Shown here: one piece after another, positions 7,965 to 17,589 of the stretch | How the letters are laid out: every line of letters begins with the position of its first letter | Position numbering within the stretch: the stretch's first letter is position 1 | Origin: Pseudomonas sp. N3-W | GTDB taxonomy: Bacteria > Pseudomonadota > Gammaproteobacteria > Pseudomonadales > Pseudomonadaceae | Direction of reading: 5' to 3' | DNA length: 64,000 nt | Assembly (NCBI RefSeq): GCF_024970185.1 | Contig: NZ_CP103965.1 | Location: 5,537,001 to 5,601,000 of the forward strand | Position numbers and translations under genes: made by a program | The notes under the pieces: model-generated | Database searches by the model: none | Told to the model about the DNA's origin: nothing | What the model saw: the letters and a program-made list of their open reading frames with translations, nothing else

Positions 7965-8038
7965 GCGCGCCCAGAGAGCGCCTCCTGTAACGCCTGGATG
8001 ACCAGACCCGTTACTCTCGGAGGCACCCTTGGGCGCGC
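7965..8038. repeat. Multi-tier palindrome between petC and sspA
   Basis: Four nested inverted segments lie in order: GCGCGCCCA with TGGGCGCGC, GCCTCC with GGAGGC, GTAAC with GTTAC, and CTGG with CCAG around an ATGA loop. The whole would fold into one interrupted hairpin of about 74 bases. It could be a terminator or attenuator after petC, an mRNA processing site or a short palindromic mobile repeat. There is no adjacent T-run, so a simple intrinsic terminator is not obvious. Confidence 0.6.
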
Positions 8039-8067
8039 GCGATTAACAGCAGTTGCTTAAAGCTTTA

Positions 8068-8847
8068 TCAATGCACATCTTTCCAGTATTCGCGCTTGAG
8101 CAGGTAGGCGAATACGAAGAAGAACGCCAGGTACAGCAATACATACGTACCAATGCGTTGATGCTGCAGCTTAACCGGGTTAGCCGAGTAAGCGAGGAAG
8201 GTTACCAGATTCTTCACCTTCTCATCGAATTGCTCTTCGGTCAGGCTGCCGGATTTCGGCACGATGGTCAGTTGATCGCACGCTTCATGTGTCAGCGGCG
8301 TACCCGTCAGCGGGTCATATTGCTTCTTGCCGTCTTCGACAATCTGCACTTGCTTGCAACCCACCACCTGACGACCTTGCAGGCCAACCAGCACGTTTGG
8401 CATACCAACGTTCGGGAAGACCTTGTTGTTCACACCCCAAGGGCGTGCAGGATCTTCGTAGAACGAACGCAGATAACCGTAGAGCCAGTCGGTGCCACGA
8501 ACGCGAGCCACCAGGGTCAAGTCCGGCGGTGCCGCACCAAACCAGTTCTTGGCGTCTGCCGGCTGCATGCCGATGCTCATGTGATCGCCGATCTTGGCGC
8601 CGGTGAACACCAGGTTGCTCAGCATCAGATCGTGGGGAATACCCAGATCGTCGGCCACGCGTTCATAGCGCTGGAACTTAGCGCTGTGGCAGCCCATGCA
8701 GTAGTTGGCGAATGTCCGCGCACCGTCCTGCATAGCCGCTTTATCGGAAACGTCGATGTCGACCTTTTCCAGCTCGGGACCGTGTTCGGCCGCAAAGGAG
8801 AACACAGGCAGAGCAGCAAGAATCAATACAGCAAATAGCTTTTTCAT
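8068..8847 (-). CDS. petC: Ubiquinol-cytochrome c reductase, cytochrome c1
   Basis: This is the haem-c subunit of the bc1 complex, which passes electrons from the Rieske centre to soluble cytochrome c. The 259 residues begin with a cleavable signal (KKLFAVLILAALPVFSFAAEHG). The haem-binding CMGCH lies at about residues 51-55, and an axial-ligand Met region (NVGMPNVLVG) is visible. A C-terminal membrane anchor (TYVLLYLAFFFVFAYLLKREYW) ends the protein. The start at 8847 touches the petB stop, the usual tight petABC spacing. Confidence 0.95.
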   Translation of the reverse strand: MKKLFAVLILAALPVFSFAAEHGPELEKVDIDVSDKAAMQDGARTFANYCMGCHSAKFQRYERVADDLGIPHDLMLSNLVFTGAKIGDHMSIGMQPADAKNWFGAAPPDLTLVARVRGTDWLYGYLRSFYEDPARPWGVNNKVFPNVGMPNVLVGLQGRQVVGCKQVQIVEDGKKQYDPLTGTPLTHEACDQLTIVPKSGSLTEEQFDEKVKNLVTFLAYSANPVKLQHQRIGTYVLLYLAFFFVFAYLLKREYWKDVH

Positions 8848-10061
8848 CAGCCAGTCACCCTTTCCGGAACCGGTTTGGTCTTCTCGAGCCTGGTGTAGAA
8901 CGGCATCAGAATGAAGTAGGCGAAGTACAGGAAGGTGCAGACCTGCGACACCAGCGTCCGCTCAGGGGTTGGCGCCAATACGCCCAGCACGCCCAGAATC
9001 ACGAACGAAATGCAGAACACCCAGAGCCAGATTTTGCTCATCCAACCCTTGTAGCGCATGGATTTGACCGGACTGCGGTCAAGCCACGGCAGGACGAACA
9101 GCACCGCGATGGCAGCGCCCATGGCGATAACGCCCATGAGTTTGTCCGGGATCGCCCGCAAAATGGCGTAGAACGGCGTGAAGTACCAGACCGGCGCGAT
9201 GTGTTCCGGGGTCTTGAAGGCGTTCGCTACTTCGAAGTTAGGCTTCTCGAGGAAGTAACCACCCATTTCCGGGAAGAAGAACACGATCGAACAGAAGATG
9301 AACAGGAACACCACCACACCGACGATATCTTTCACGGTGTAGTACGGGTGGAAGGCAATGCCGTCCAGCGGTACGCCGTTTTCGTCTTTGTGTTTCTTGA
9401 TGTCGACGCCGTCCGGGTTGTTCGAACCGACTTCATGCAGCGCCAGAACGTGCAGCACCACCAGGCCGAGAATCACGATCGGCAAGGCAACCACATGCAA
9501 GGCGAAGAAGCGGTTCAGGGTAATACCGGAAATCAGGTAGTCACCACGGATCCACTGGGTCAGGTCGTTACCGATGACCGGGATCGCACCGAACAGCGAG
9601 ATGATCACCTGGGCACCCCAGTAGGACATCTGGCCCCACGGCAGCAGATAACCCATGAAGGCCTCTGCCATCAGCGCGAGGTAGATCAGCATGCCGAACA
9701 CCCACACCAGCTCACGCGGCTTCTGGTACGAACCGTAGAGCAAGCCACGGAACATGTGCAGATAGACCACGATGAAGAACGCCGAGGCGCCGGTGGAGTG
9801 CAGCAGGCGCAGGATCGAGCCGTACTCGACGTCGCGCATGATGTATTCGACGGAAGCAAAGGCTTCTTCCGCCGACGGGGTGTAGCTCATGGTCAGCCAG
9901 ACACCGGTGACGATCTGGTTGACCAGAACGAGCAGCGCCAGGGAGCCAAAGAAATAGAAGAAGTTGAAGTTCTTCGGAGCGTAATACTTGCTGAGATGGT
10001 CTTCCCACATTTTGGTGGCGGGAAAGCGCGCATCAACCCAATCCATGAACTTGCTCATCAC
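8847..10061 (-). CDS. petB: Ubiquinol-cytochrome c reductase, cytochrome b
   Basis: This is the central membrane subunit of the bc1 complex, with two b haems and the Qo and Qi sites. The 404 residues carry the expected features: a haem-binding helix around LLHSTGASAFFIVVYLHMFR, GYLLPWGQMSYWGAQV, the second haem-binding helix RFFALHVVALPIVILGLVVLH, and the Qo-site PEWY region in variant form (PVWYFTPFYAILRA). About eight or nine membrane helices are evident. It overlaps the petA stop by four bases and petC by one. Confidence 0.95.
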   Translation of the reverse strand: MMSKFMDWVDARFPATKMWEDHLSKYYAPKNFNFFYFFGSLALLVLVNQIVTGVWLTMSYTPSAEEAFASVEYIMRDVEYGSILRLLHSTGASAFFIVVYLHMFRGLLYGSYQKPRELVWVFGMLIYLALMAEAFMGYLLPWGQMSYWGAQVIISLFGAIPVIGNDLTQWIRGDYLISGITLNRFFALHVVALPIVILGLVVLHVLALHEVGSNNPDGVDIKKHKDENGVPLDGIAFHPYYTVKDIVGVVVFLFIFCSIVFFFPEMGGYFLEKPNFEVANAFKTPEHIAPVWYFTPFYAILRAIPDKLMGVIAMGAAIAVLFVLPWLDRSPVKSMRYKGWMSKIWLWVFCISFVILGVLGVLAPTPERTLVSQVCTFLYFAYFILMPFYTRLEKTKPVPERVTG

Positions 10062-10651
10062 GCTTTCTCCGTATCGACGCCGATGACAATAATCGCATCG
10101 GTCTCATAGGAATGCGGGGGAACCGGCAGATTCAAAGGCGCAGGTTGCGACTTGTAGACGCGGCCAGCCAGGTCGTAATGGGAGCCGTGGCAAGGACAGA
10201 AATAGCCGCCTACCCACTTCGGACCAAGGTCCGCAGGCGCCACTTCCGGCCGAAAAGTCGGCGAGCAGCCCAGGTGCGTACAGATACCGATCAGCAGCAG
10301 AATTTCTGGCTTGATCGAACGCGTTTCCGGGTCGACATACGTTGGTTGCGTGGAGTTCTTGGAGTCCGGATCGGAGAGCTGGTCTTCGATCTTTTTCAGA
10401 TTTCCCAGGATTTCCTCGGTACGGCGGACAATGAATACCGGCTGACCGCGCCACTCAGCAATCATCTGCTGTCCTGGCTCAATCTTGCTGACATTCACTT
10501 TCACCGGTGCACCTGCGGCTTTCGCCTTGGCACTGGGAAACCATGACCCCACGAACGGGACCGCAGCCCCCACCGCTCCTGCAGCACCCACCACGGATGT
10601 GGCTGCTACCAAGAAGCGACGCCGGCCTGCATTCACGCCGTCATTGCTCAT
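10058..10651 (-). CDS. petA: Ubiquinol-cytochrome c reductase, Rieske iron-sulfur subunit
   Basis: The 197-residue Rieske protein has a Tat-type N-terminus (RRRFLVAATS) and one membrane helix. The [2Fe-2S] ligands are in CTHLGCSP and CPCHGSHYD, and the tail PVPPHSY is typical. It heads petABC; transcription should start in 10652-10860, upstream and away from the rpsI terminator. The complex oxidises ubiquinol and pumps protons during respiration. Confidence 0.95.
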   Translation of the reverse strand: MSNDGVNAGRRRFLVAATSVVGAAGAVGAAVPFVGSWFPSAKAKAAGAPVKVNVSKIEPGQQMIAEWRGQPVFIVRRTEEILGNLKKIEDQLSDPDSKNSTQPTYVDPETRSIKPEILLLIGICTHLGCSPTFRPEVAPADLGPKWVGGYFCPCHGSHYDLAGRVYKSQPAPLNLPVPPHSYETDAIIVIGVDTEKA

Positions 10652-10861
10652 TCAGTCCTCTCCCATCAGCTTTGTGGCCTGTTAAATCAGGCATCTACTA
10701 AATAAAACTTTGTACTTATAAAAATTTTGCCGAATGGTAATGAAAAGCCCCAATCCTGACAAGGTAATTACCCAAGGGCTCCACTGCCAAGCCTTGCAGT
10801 ATAGGGGCTCTACGGATGTGGCAAGTTGTCACAGAGCAATTCTTCAGCAAATCGCGCCCAT

Positions 10862-10904
10862 AAAAAAACGCCCAGCTCCGCGAGGAGGCTGGGCGTTCTT
10901 TTTG
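10862..10904 (-). terminator. Terminator after rpsI
   Basis: A nine-pair GC-rich stem (ACGCCCAGC with GCTGGGCGT) is flanked by an A-run on the left and a T-run on the right. It reads as a terminator on both strands and lies just after the rpsI stop, protecting the petA promoter region. Confidence 0.85.
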
Positions 10905-10918
10905 AACGCGAAAGCGAA

Positions 10919-11311
10919 TTAACGCTTCGAGTACTGCGGACGCTTACGCGCTTTACGCAGACCGACTTTCTTACGTTCAACTTCACGAGCATCGCGAGTC
11001 ACGAAGCCAGCTTTGCGCAGAGCGCCACGCAGGGTTTCGTCGTACTGCATCAGAGCGCGAGTGATACCGTGGCGGATTGCGCCAGCTTGACCACTTACAC
11101 CGCCACCGATAACGGTGACGTAGATGTCGAACTTTTCAACTGTCTCGGTCAGTTCCAGCGGCTGACGAACTACCATGCGGGCAGTTTCGCGGCCGAAGAA
11201 GTTTTCCAGAGTGCGGTTGTTGATCGAGATGTTACCAGTGCCCGGACGCAGGAAAACGCGTGCGGTTGCGGTCTTGCGACGGCCAGTGCCGTAATTTTGA
11301 GTCGCCGACAT
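10919..11311 (-). CDS. rpsI: 30S ribosomal protein S9
   Basis: The 130-residue small-subunit protein begins [20 protein letters not shown] and ends in the basic tail [12 protein letters not shown], which reaches the P-site tRNA in the ribosome. Length and sequence are typical. It is the second gene of the conserved rplM-rpsI operon, with a 14-base gap. Confidence 0.98.
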   Translation of the reverse strand: MSATQNYGTGRRKTATARVFLRPGTGNISINNRTLENFFGRETARMVVRQPLELTETVEKFDIYVTVIGGGVSGQAGAIRHGITRALMQYDETLRGALRKAGFVTRDAREVERKKVGLRKARKRPQYSKR

Positions 11312-11325
11312 AATGAACTATTCCG

Positions 11326-11754
11326 TTAAAACTTCAGTTCTTGGGGCTGCTGAGCAGTATGAGGGTGTACAGCGCCCGCATAGACTTTCAGCTTACGATA
11401 CATGTCGCGACCCAGCGGGTTCTTAGGCAGCATGCCTTTGACCGCAGTCTCGATCACGCGCTCAGGGGCTTTAGCGATCAGCTTTTCGAAGTTGATCGAC
11501 TTGATGCCGCCCGGGAAACCGGAGTGGGAGTAGTAGATCTTGTCGGTGGTTTTAGCACCAGTTACACGAATCTGCTCGGCATTGATAACGACGATGTAGT
11601 CGCCGGTGTCAACGTGAGGAGTGTACTCAGCTTTATGCTTGCCACGCAGACGGCTCGCGATTTCGGTGGCCAGACGACCCAGGGTCTGACCTGCAGCGTC
11701 GACGACAAACCAGTCGCGCTGTACTGTTTCCGGTTTAGCAGTAAAAGTTTTCAT
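11326..11754 (-). CDS. rplM: 50S ribosomal protein L13
   Basis: The 142-residue early-assembly large-subunit protein has the standard N-terminus ([20 protein letters not shown]) and the family patterns [16 protein letters not shown] and [19 protein letters not shown]. It leads the rplM-rpsI operon. The 5' region at 11755-11940 should contain the promoter; I saw no well-defined leader structure. Confidence 0.98.
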   Translation of the reverse strand: MKTFTAKPETVQRDWFVVDAAGQTLGRLATEIASRLRGKHKAEYTPHVDTGDYIVVINAEQIRVTGAKTTDKIYYSHSGFPGGIKSINFEKLIAKAPERVIETAVKGMLPKNPLGRDMYRKLKVYAGAVHPHTAQQPQELKF

Positions 11755-11999
11755 TCTTTATAGCCTCAGGGGCCGCCCTGTAAATTAGACGGCGGATCTT
11801 ACTGAATAGTGCGTACTTTGACAAGTCAAAGGCAGCCGGATACAGACGCTTTCGGGGGCTCGGGTCGGCGCGTCCGTTCAACGGCAAGATTCTTCGGCGG
11901 CGGCGCATCACTTCCACTGCAGAAAGAGGTGCGCAATTATGCAGATTGCGAAAAATATTTCAACCTGCTTTTATGATTGTTTTGCCCAAGGAGCACCCG

Positions 12000-13040
12000 A
12001 TGGACTATCGCCAGCTAGGCCGTACCGATCTGAACGTGAGCGCAATCTGCCTCGGAACCATGACCTGGGGTGAGCAAAACAGCGAAGCTGAAGCCTTCGC
12101 CCAGATTGAACGGGCCAAGAGTGCCGGGATCAATTTCATCGACACCGCCGAGATGTATCCGGTGCCGCCAAAAGCCGAAACCTATGCCACCACCGAGCGC
12201 TACATCGGCAATTATTTCAAAAGTCGCGGCGACCGCGCCGACTGGATCCTGGCGAGCAAGATCGCCGGCCCCGGCAACACCATCGACTACATCCGCGACA
12301 AGAATCTGAAGCATAACCGTGAGCACATCGTGCAGGCCGTGGACGCCAGCCTCAAGCGCTTGCAGACCGACTACATCGATCTTTACCAGCTGCACTGGCC
12401 GGAACGCAGCACCAATTTCTTCGGCCAACTGGGCTACAAGCACAAGAGCGAAGTCAACCTGACGCCACTGGAAGATACCCTCGAAGCACTGGACGAACAG
12501 GTCAAGGCCGGGAAGATCCGACACATCGGCCTGTCCAACGAAACGCCATGGGGCACCATGCGTTTCCTGGCCATCGCCGAAGCCCGTGGCTGGCCGCGCG
12601 CGGTGTCGATCCAGAACCCGTACAACCTGCTCAACCGCAGCTTCGAAGTCGGCCTGGCGGAAATTGCCATTCGCGAACAGTGCGGTTTGCTGGCCTATTC
12701 GCCACTGGCGTTCGGTTTTCTTTCCGGCAAGTACGAAGGTGGCGCGCGCCCGCCGAAGGGTCGCCTGAGCCTCTACAGCCGCTTCAGCCGCTATTTCAAT
12801 GCACAGTCGGAAGCCGCCTGCAGCCGCTACGTGGCGCTGGCTCGTGAACACGGTCTGGACCCAGCGCAGATGGCGTTGGCGTTTGTAACGCAGCAACCGT
12901 TCGTGACCAGCAACATCATCGGCGCGACGACTCTTGAGCAACTGGACAGCAATATCGCCAGTTTCGACCTGAAACTTTCCGACGAAGTGCTGGAAGGAAT
13001 TGAGGCGATTCACAAGGATCATCCGAACCCTGCGCCTTGA
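12000..13040 (+). CDS. tas: NADP(H)-dependent aldo-keto reductase, Tas-like
   Basis: The 346-residue (alpha/beta)8-barrel aldo-keto reductase resembles E. coli Tas closely in length and sequence (LGTMTWGEQNSEAEA, FIDTAEMYPVPP, IQNPYNLLNRSFEVGLAE). The catalytic tetrad is visible as Asp and Tyr in FIDTAEMY, Lys in ASKIAG and His in YQLHWPE. ATG 12000 follows AAGGAG at ideal spacing; an upstream in-frame ATG lacks such a site. The physiological substrate is not known. Monocistronic, with a REP doublet after the stop. Confidence 0.88.
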   Translation: MDYRQLGRTDLNVSAICLGTMTWGEQNSEAEAFAQIERAKSAGINFIDTAEMYPVPPKAETYATTERYIGNYFKSRGDRADWILASKIAGPGNTIDYIRDKNLKHNREHIVQAVDASLKRLQTDYIDLYQLHWPERSTNFFGQLGYKHKSEVNLTPLEDTLEALDEQVKAGKIRHIGLSNETPWGTMRFLAIAEARGWPRAVSIQNPYNLLNRSFEVGLAEIAIREQCGLLAYSPLAFGFLSGKYEGGARPPKGRLSLYSRFSRYFNAQSEAACSRYVALAREHGLDPAQMALAFVTQQPFVTSNIIGATTLEQLDSNIASFDLKLSDEVLEGIEAIHKDHPNPAP

Positions 13041-13056
13041 TCGACCTTTAGATCCA

Positions 13057-13121
13057 TTCGCGAGCAGGCTCGCTCCCACAGAGGACTCACTTGGCCTGTG
13101 GGAGCGGGCTTGCTCGCGAAG
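13057..13121. repeat. REP doublet, family A
   Basis: Two inverted copies of the Pseudomonas palindrome GCGAGCAGGCTCGCTCCC face each other across a 16-base spacer, between the convergent tas and acyl-CoA dehydrogenase genes. This is the REPIN arrangement. Confidence 0.9.
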
Positions 13122-13143
13122 GCGCCCGCCCGGTCACCGCCAT

Positions 13144-14280
13144 TTACAGCGAGCGCGCAATAATCTCCTTCATGATTTCATTGGTCCCCGCATAGATCCG
13201 CTGCACCCGCGCATCCGCCCACGCCCGCGCGACCGGATATTCCCACATGAAGCCGTAACCGCCATGCAACTGCACGCACTCGTCGAGCACCTTGCATTGC
13301 AGGTCCGTCCCCCAATACTTGGCCATCGCCGCCGTCGGCACATCCAGCTTGCCTTGCAGATGCAACTCCAGGCAGCGATCAACGAAAACCCGGCCTATCT
13401 GAATTTCGGTGGCCATTTCCGCCAGCTTGAAACGGGTATTCTGGAAGTCGGCAATCGCCTTGCCGAACGCCTTGCGCTCGCGGGTGTAATCGAGCGTCCA
13501 CTGCAACGCCGCCTCGGCTGACGCGAGACCACCGATAGCAACCGTCAGTCGCTCCTGCGGCAGTTCCTGCATCAGATAAGCGAAGCCCGCCCCCGCCTGC
13601 CCCAACAGATTTTCTTTCGGCACCCGCACATCCTGAAAGAACAACTCGGACGTGTCCTGAGCTTTCATCCCGACCTTCTCCAGGCGCTTGCCCTTGGCGA
13701 ACCCCGGCGTATTGGCCTCCACCAGAAACAGGCTGGTGCCCTTGGCGCCGGCCTTCGGATCAGTCTTGGCCACCACAATCACCAGGTCAGCCAGAAAGCC
13801 GTTGGTGATGAACGTTTTCGAGCCATTGATCACGTACTCGTCGCCATCCAGCACGGCGGTGGTTTTCACCCCTTGCAGATCAGAACCGGCACCCGGCTCG
13901 GTCATGGCAATCGCCGTGACCATCTCCCCGGATACCAGTTTCGGCAGGTATTTGTGTTTCAACGCTTCACTGCCGTAATGCAGGATGTATGGCGCGACAA
14001 TATCCGAATGCAGCGAAAAGCCGATGCCCGTCAGGCCGAGCCGACCCACCTCTTCGATCACCACCGCGCTGTAGAGAAAGTCCGCTCCCAGCCCGCCATA
14101 TTCTTCCGGCAAGTGCGAGCAGAGCATCCCCGCCTCCCCTGCCTTGTTCCAGAGTTTGCGGTCGATGTAGCCTTGTTTCTCCCATTGCCCATGGAACGGC
14201 ACGGCCTCTTTTTCGAGGAACGTTCGCACGCTGTCGCGAAACAATTCGTGGTCGGAACTGAACAAGGTTCTGGGAATCAT
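13144..14280 (-). CDS. Acyl-CoA dehydrogenase family protein
   Basis: This FAD-dependent enzyme should oxidise an acyl-CoA at the alpha-beta bond and pass electrons to ETF. The 378 residues have the three family domains: an N-terminal helical domain, a middle beta domain with AIAMTEPGAGSDLQGVKTTA (signature 1), and a C-terminal helical domain with QLHGGYGFMWEYPVAR (signature 2). The catalytic base is probably the Glu in YAGTNEIMKEII. The substrate cannot be read from sequence; the closest types act on medium-, branched- or long-chain acyl-CoA. The gene is divergent from the GlxA-type regulator at 14425, which may control it. Confidence 0.9.
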   Translation of the reverse strand: MIPRTLFSSDHELFRDSVRTFLEKEAVPFHGQWEKQGYIDRKLWNKAGEAGMLCSHLPEEYGGLGADFLYSAVVIEEVGRLGLTGIGFSLHSDIVAPYILHYGSEALKHKYLPKLVSGEMVTAIAMTEPGAGSDLQGVKTTAVLDGDEYVINGSKTFITNGFLADLVIVVAKTDPKAGAKGTSLFLVEANTPGFAKGKRLEKVGMKAQDTSELFFQDVRVPKENLLGQAGAGFAYLMQELPQERLTVAIGGLASAEAALQWTLDYTRERKAFGKAIADFQNTRFKLAEMATEIQIGRVFVDRCLELHLQGKLDVPTAAMAKYWGTDLQCKVLDECVQLHGGYGFMWEYPVARAWADARVQRIYAGTNEIMKEIIARSL

Positions 14281-14424
14281 GCGGCACCTGTCATTATTGT
14301 TAGCCGGATCGAACCTTAGAGACTAAGCCTCACGTCCGGTACAGGACACTGGACACATGCGACAAAAAATAAGACGATCCAGCCGTCTGGTGACCACTTT
14401 CCCCTATAAGAATAAAGTTGAATT

Positions 14425-15420
14425 ATGTCTAACCAAGTCTCCACGCCCTTACGGCGCGTCAGCATCCTGGCCATTGACCGGGTTTTCGCTTCCACCCTCA
14501 TGCAAGCCAAGGATTTCTTCCATCTGGCCAGCCTGCGTTACGGCAAACAGCTGGGCCACGGCCTGACACCCGCGTTCGAAACACGCCTGGTCAGTCCCGA
14601 TGGCAAATCGGTGAACAGCTTCAGCGATGTGATCATGCCGGTGGACGGCGGGCTGGAAAATGCCGATATCATTATCCTCCCGGCCTTCTGGGACGATTTC
14701 GACACACTATGCAAACGTTATCCACAGGTGCTGCCGTGGCTGCGCGAGCAACACGCTCGCGGCGCGGTACTGTGCGGCGAAGCCACCGGGGTGTTCTGGC
14801 TGGCCGAGGCCGGGCTGCTCAACGGCAAGGAAGCGACCACCTACTGGCGCTTCTTCAACGCCTTTGCCGAACGCTTCCCACAGGTGCAGCTCAATCAGGA
14901 CAAGCACCTGACCGACGCCGACAACCTGTATTGCGCCGGCGGCACCACGTCGGCGTGCGACCTTTATATCTACCTGATCGAGCGTTTCTGCGGCGCCAAC
15001 GTGGCCCAGGCCGTGGCCCGCGACATTCTCTATGAAGTGCAGCGCAGCTATGCGCCGGGGCGGATCGGTTTTGGCGGGCAGAAGCTGCATCAGGACGTGA
15101 TCATCCTGCAAATCCAGCACTGGCTCGAAGAACACTTCGCCGACAAATTCCGTTTCGAAGACGTCGCTCGCGAACACGGCATGAGCATCCGCAACTTCAT
15201 GCGTCGCTTCCAGACGGCAACCGGCGACAAGCCGCTGCATTACCTGCAACGCCTGCGCATCGAAACCGCCAAGGGCCTGCTGTCCGGCAGCCGCAAGAGC
15301 ATCAAGACCATCAGCTATGAAGTGGGGTATGACGATGCGAGCTTCTTCGCACGGCTGTTCCGCCAGCACACTGAACTGTCACCCAATCAGTATCGGCAGC
15401 AGTTTCAGCAGGCTGCATAG
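14425..15420 (+). CDS. GlxA-family AraC-type transcriptional regulator
   Basis: The 331-residue regulator has an N-terminal DJ-1/PfpI-like domain (about residues 10-190; the cysteine-containing elbow AVLCGEATGVFWLAEAGLL is visible). An AraC DNA-binding domain follows (about 225-330) with two HTH motifs, FEDVAREHGMSIRNFMRRFQ and ISYEVGYDDASFFARLFRQH. Members include regulators of quaternary-amine and arginine catabolism; this one has no assigned effector. It is divergent from the acyl-CoA dehydrogenase and lies 220 bases upstream of the amino-acid oxidase cluster, so either could be its target. Confidence 0.88.
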   Translation: MSNQVSTPLRRVSILAIDRVFASTLMQAKDFFHLASLRYGKQLGHGLTPAFETRLVSPDGKSVNSFSDVIMPVDGGLENADIIILPAFWDDFDTLCKRYPQVLPWLREQHARGAVLCGEATGVFWLAEAGLLNGKEATTYWRFFNAFAERFPQVQLNQDKHLTDADNLYCAGGTTSACDLYIYLIERFCGANVAQAVARDILYEVQRSYAPGRIGFGGQKLHQDVIILQIQHWLEEHFADKFRFEDVAREHGMSIRNFMRRFQTATGDKPLHYLQRLRIETAKGLLSGSRKSIKTISYEVGYDDASFFARLFRQHTELSPNQYRQQFQQAA

Positions 15421-15446
15421 GCTTTAAAGCCCAACACACATCAAAA

Positions 15447-15468
15447 TGTGGGGGGCTTGCTCGCGAAA
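15447..15468. repeat. Single degenerate REP, family A
   Basis: One half-element related to the GCTTGCTCGCGAAAG arm lies just after the GlxA-type regulator gene, between it and the amino-acid oxidase cluster. The rest of 15421-15642 shows no gene. Confidence 0.6.
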
Positions 15469-15642
15469 GCGGTTGTTCATTCGGCGTTAATGTTGACTGA
15501 GACTCCGCTTTCACGAGCCAGCCTGCATTTTCCTACGCACAAAACTGAATACAGAGCGTCAGGGCGTCGATTCCGCTGACATACAGCCCCTCTGAAAAAC
15601 ACCAGCATCTTTCCCTGTAATCAACATCAGGGAAGATCAACA

Positions 15643-17589
15643 GTGACCATCGGATCAAGCTACAACTACCCATCATCTGTTTCCAGCAAGGCCGATCGAT
15701 CCAAGCGTTCGACTGAAAACAAATGGGCACCTCGCTTTCCAAATCCGCCCGACTTGTGCTTCGACTATCGTGCGCTGGTTGAACAGGAAAACGGCATCGC
15801 CAAAGCAACTGACCCACACCACAAAATCTGCATTATTGGTGCTGGCGTCACCGGGCTGACTGCCGCCAGAGAACTGTTCCGTTGCGGATTTACTCACGTC
15901 ACTTTAATTGAACAATCCAGACGTATAGGCGGCAGGCACCTGACCGTTGCAGGAAGCCCGAACTCGACGATGAGCCACACACCGTTTGAAATGGGCGCCA
16001 TGCGAATGCCCTTCTTCAACCGGGCGGACGAATCACCCACTGAAGGTCGGTCGCTGATGGCTTACTACGCCAAGACGTTTGACCTGGCGTTTTCAGATTT
16101 TGCCAATCCCGCAAGCCCTTGGGTTACCTCGACCGGTATCTATCTGCGCGAGGGCAGCATCGGCGGCGGGTCGACTCCACAGATGCTGATCTGGAAAAAC
16201 GAAGACGGCCAGACACCGCCTCCCGGCAACGAGCTGCAAAGGGTTTACATCAAGTGGAAAGCCTTTGCTGATCGCATGACACGGCAAGTCGCTGGTGTCT
16301 ATGCCACCCAGAAATGGGAGGCCATGTGGGCCGCTATCGTTGAAAAATACGAGAGCGTTTCGTTTCGCGACCTGGTTAGCATGCCTGCTCTGCAGATATG
16401 GGATGAAAGCTCACCTGGTGATTTTGGCGGAATGGGAATGTCCGCTGAGGAGTCGTCCATTTTCTACGCCATTGGCATCGGTGACGGTAGCTGGGGCGCT
16501 TTTTATGATGTCTGCTCTCTCTACCCCCTGCGTACGGCCATTTTCGGATTCAGCAGCCAGCTGCAACTTATCCATGGCCGAGTGGACTCAAAAGGCGACC
16601 CGCTGGATTCACCACACCTGCACAGCGAAGACATTTTTGACTCGAAGGGAATAAGTTTCGCCAAGCCTCGATACATGGGACTCGCTGCGCTGGACGAATA
16701 CCTGATGTTCATGAAAATCGATGAAACAGGGCAGTCTTTCTACAAACACTGTCAGGAAAGAAACAACGGTTTGCTTACGGACTCCTCCGTTACAAAACTG
16801 GAAAAATTGACCCATCAGAAGACACGCGTCCACTTCAACTGGAAACATAGCCGACCCGAGCTAGCTCAGGAGCAATTTGATGACTTTGACTCGGTCATCA
16901 TGACTCTGCCCTCATGGCTGATCGAAACCCAAATCGACCTTGTAAACTTCACGCCACAGATGTTGCCGTTTGAGACGATCAACGCCTATAAAACAGCTCA
17001 CTGGGAAACCAGCTGCAAAGTCTTCGCGCCGTTAAAAAAATCATTCCTGTCGAAAATCAGCAAAATCCCGCAAGTCATCGTGACTGACAGCTTCATCCAC
17101 GATGTCTACACCTACCGCTACAACGATAACTACAGCTATGACTGCATCCTTTTAAGTTACACATGGGAGGATGACGCGACCAAACTCGCCTCATTCACCG
17201 ACAAAGAACTGGTGAATAAATGCGCGAGGGAGCTGGATCGGATCCTCATGAACTGCGCCAATATCCAGGAGAAAATCTCTCCCTACATAGGCCTTGACCA
17301 AGCAGTGGTTCAACGCTGGATGACTGATAAAAATGCGCTGGGGTGTGCAAAGTTATACCGACCCGGTACCTACTACGACGCCGTAGGCTTGATGAAGTAC
17401 AACCGGGAATTCGCGCATGTTTCAGGCCTGTATCTTTCCGGCGAGTCCTTTTCAGTTGACGCCGGCTGGACCGAGCCTTGCTTTCGGGGCGCAATCGATG
17501 CGGTCATCCACATCTGCAACAAAACTGCCGCGACCTTCCATGGCGGTTTTTCCATGGGCGACTATCCGCACTACAACGTACGAAACTAA
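15643..17589 (+). CDS. FAD-dependent L-amino-acid oxidase / 2-monooxygenase-like flavoprotein
   Basis: This is a 648-residue flavin amine oxidase-family protein. The Rossmann dinucleotide fold is at residues 62-98 (ICIIGAGVTGLTAA, then E90 and RRIGGRH), and the C-terminal FAD segment reads YLSGESFSVDAGWTEPCFRGA. Length and architecture fit the L-Phe/L-Arg/L-Lys oxidase or 2-monooxygenase group rather than small monoamine oxidases. Such monooxygenases convert an amino acid to the amide shortened by one carbon. The gene for a nitrilase-type amidase follows, the expected partner. Start GTG 15643 follows CAGGGAAG. The substrate is not known. Confidence 0.78.
   Translation: MTIGSSYNYPSSVSSKADRSKRSTENKWAPRFPNPPDLCFDYRALVEQENGIAKATDPHHKICIIGAGVTGLTAARELFRCGFTHVTLIEQSRRIGGRHLTVAGSPNSTMSHTPFEMGAMRMPFFNRADESPTEGRSLMAYYAKTFDLAFSDFANPASPWVTSTGIYLREGSIGGGSTPQMLIWKNEDGQTPPPGNELQRVYIKWKAFADRMTRQVAGVYATQKWEAMWAAIVEKYESVSFRDLVSMPALQIWDESSPGDFGGMGMSAEESSIFYAIGIGDGSWGAFYDVCSLYPLRTAIFGFSSQLQLIHGRVDSKGDPLDSPHLHSEDIFDSKGISFAKPRYMGLAALDEYLMFMKIDETGQSFYKHCQERNNGLLTDSSVTKLEKLTHQKTRVHFNWKHSRPELAQEQFDDFDSVIMTLPSWLIETQIDLVNFTPQMLPFETINAYKTAHWETSCKVFAPLKKSFLSKISKIPQVIVTDSFIHDVYTYRYNDNYSYDCILLSYTWEDDATKLASFTDKELVNKCARELDRILMNCANIQEKISPYIGLDQAVVQRWMTDKNALGCAKLYRPGTYYDAVGLMKYNREFAHVSGLYLSGESFSVDAGWTEPCFRGAIDAVIHICNKTAATFHGGFSMGDYPHYNVRN

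Noticed and set aside
9201..10109. Long open frame antisense to petB
   Set aside because: The protein is a low-information His/Gln/Asp-rich antisense shadow of a clear cytochrome b gene, as often seen in high-G+C coding DNA.
13057..13121. CRISPR-like repeat pairs in several intergenic spaces
   Set aside because: They are isolated inverted palindromes of the Pseudomonas REP type, not direct repeats with regular spacers, and no cas gene is near.
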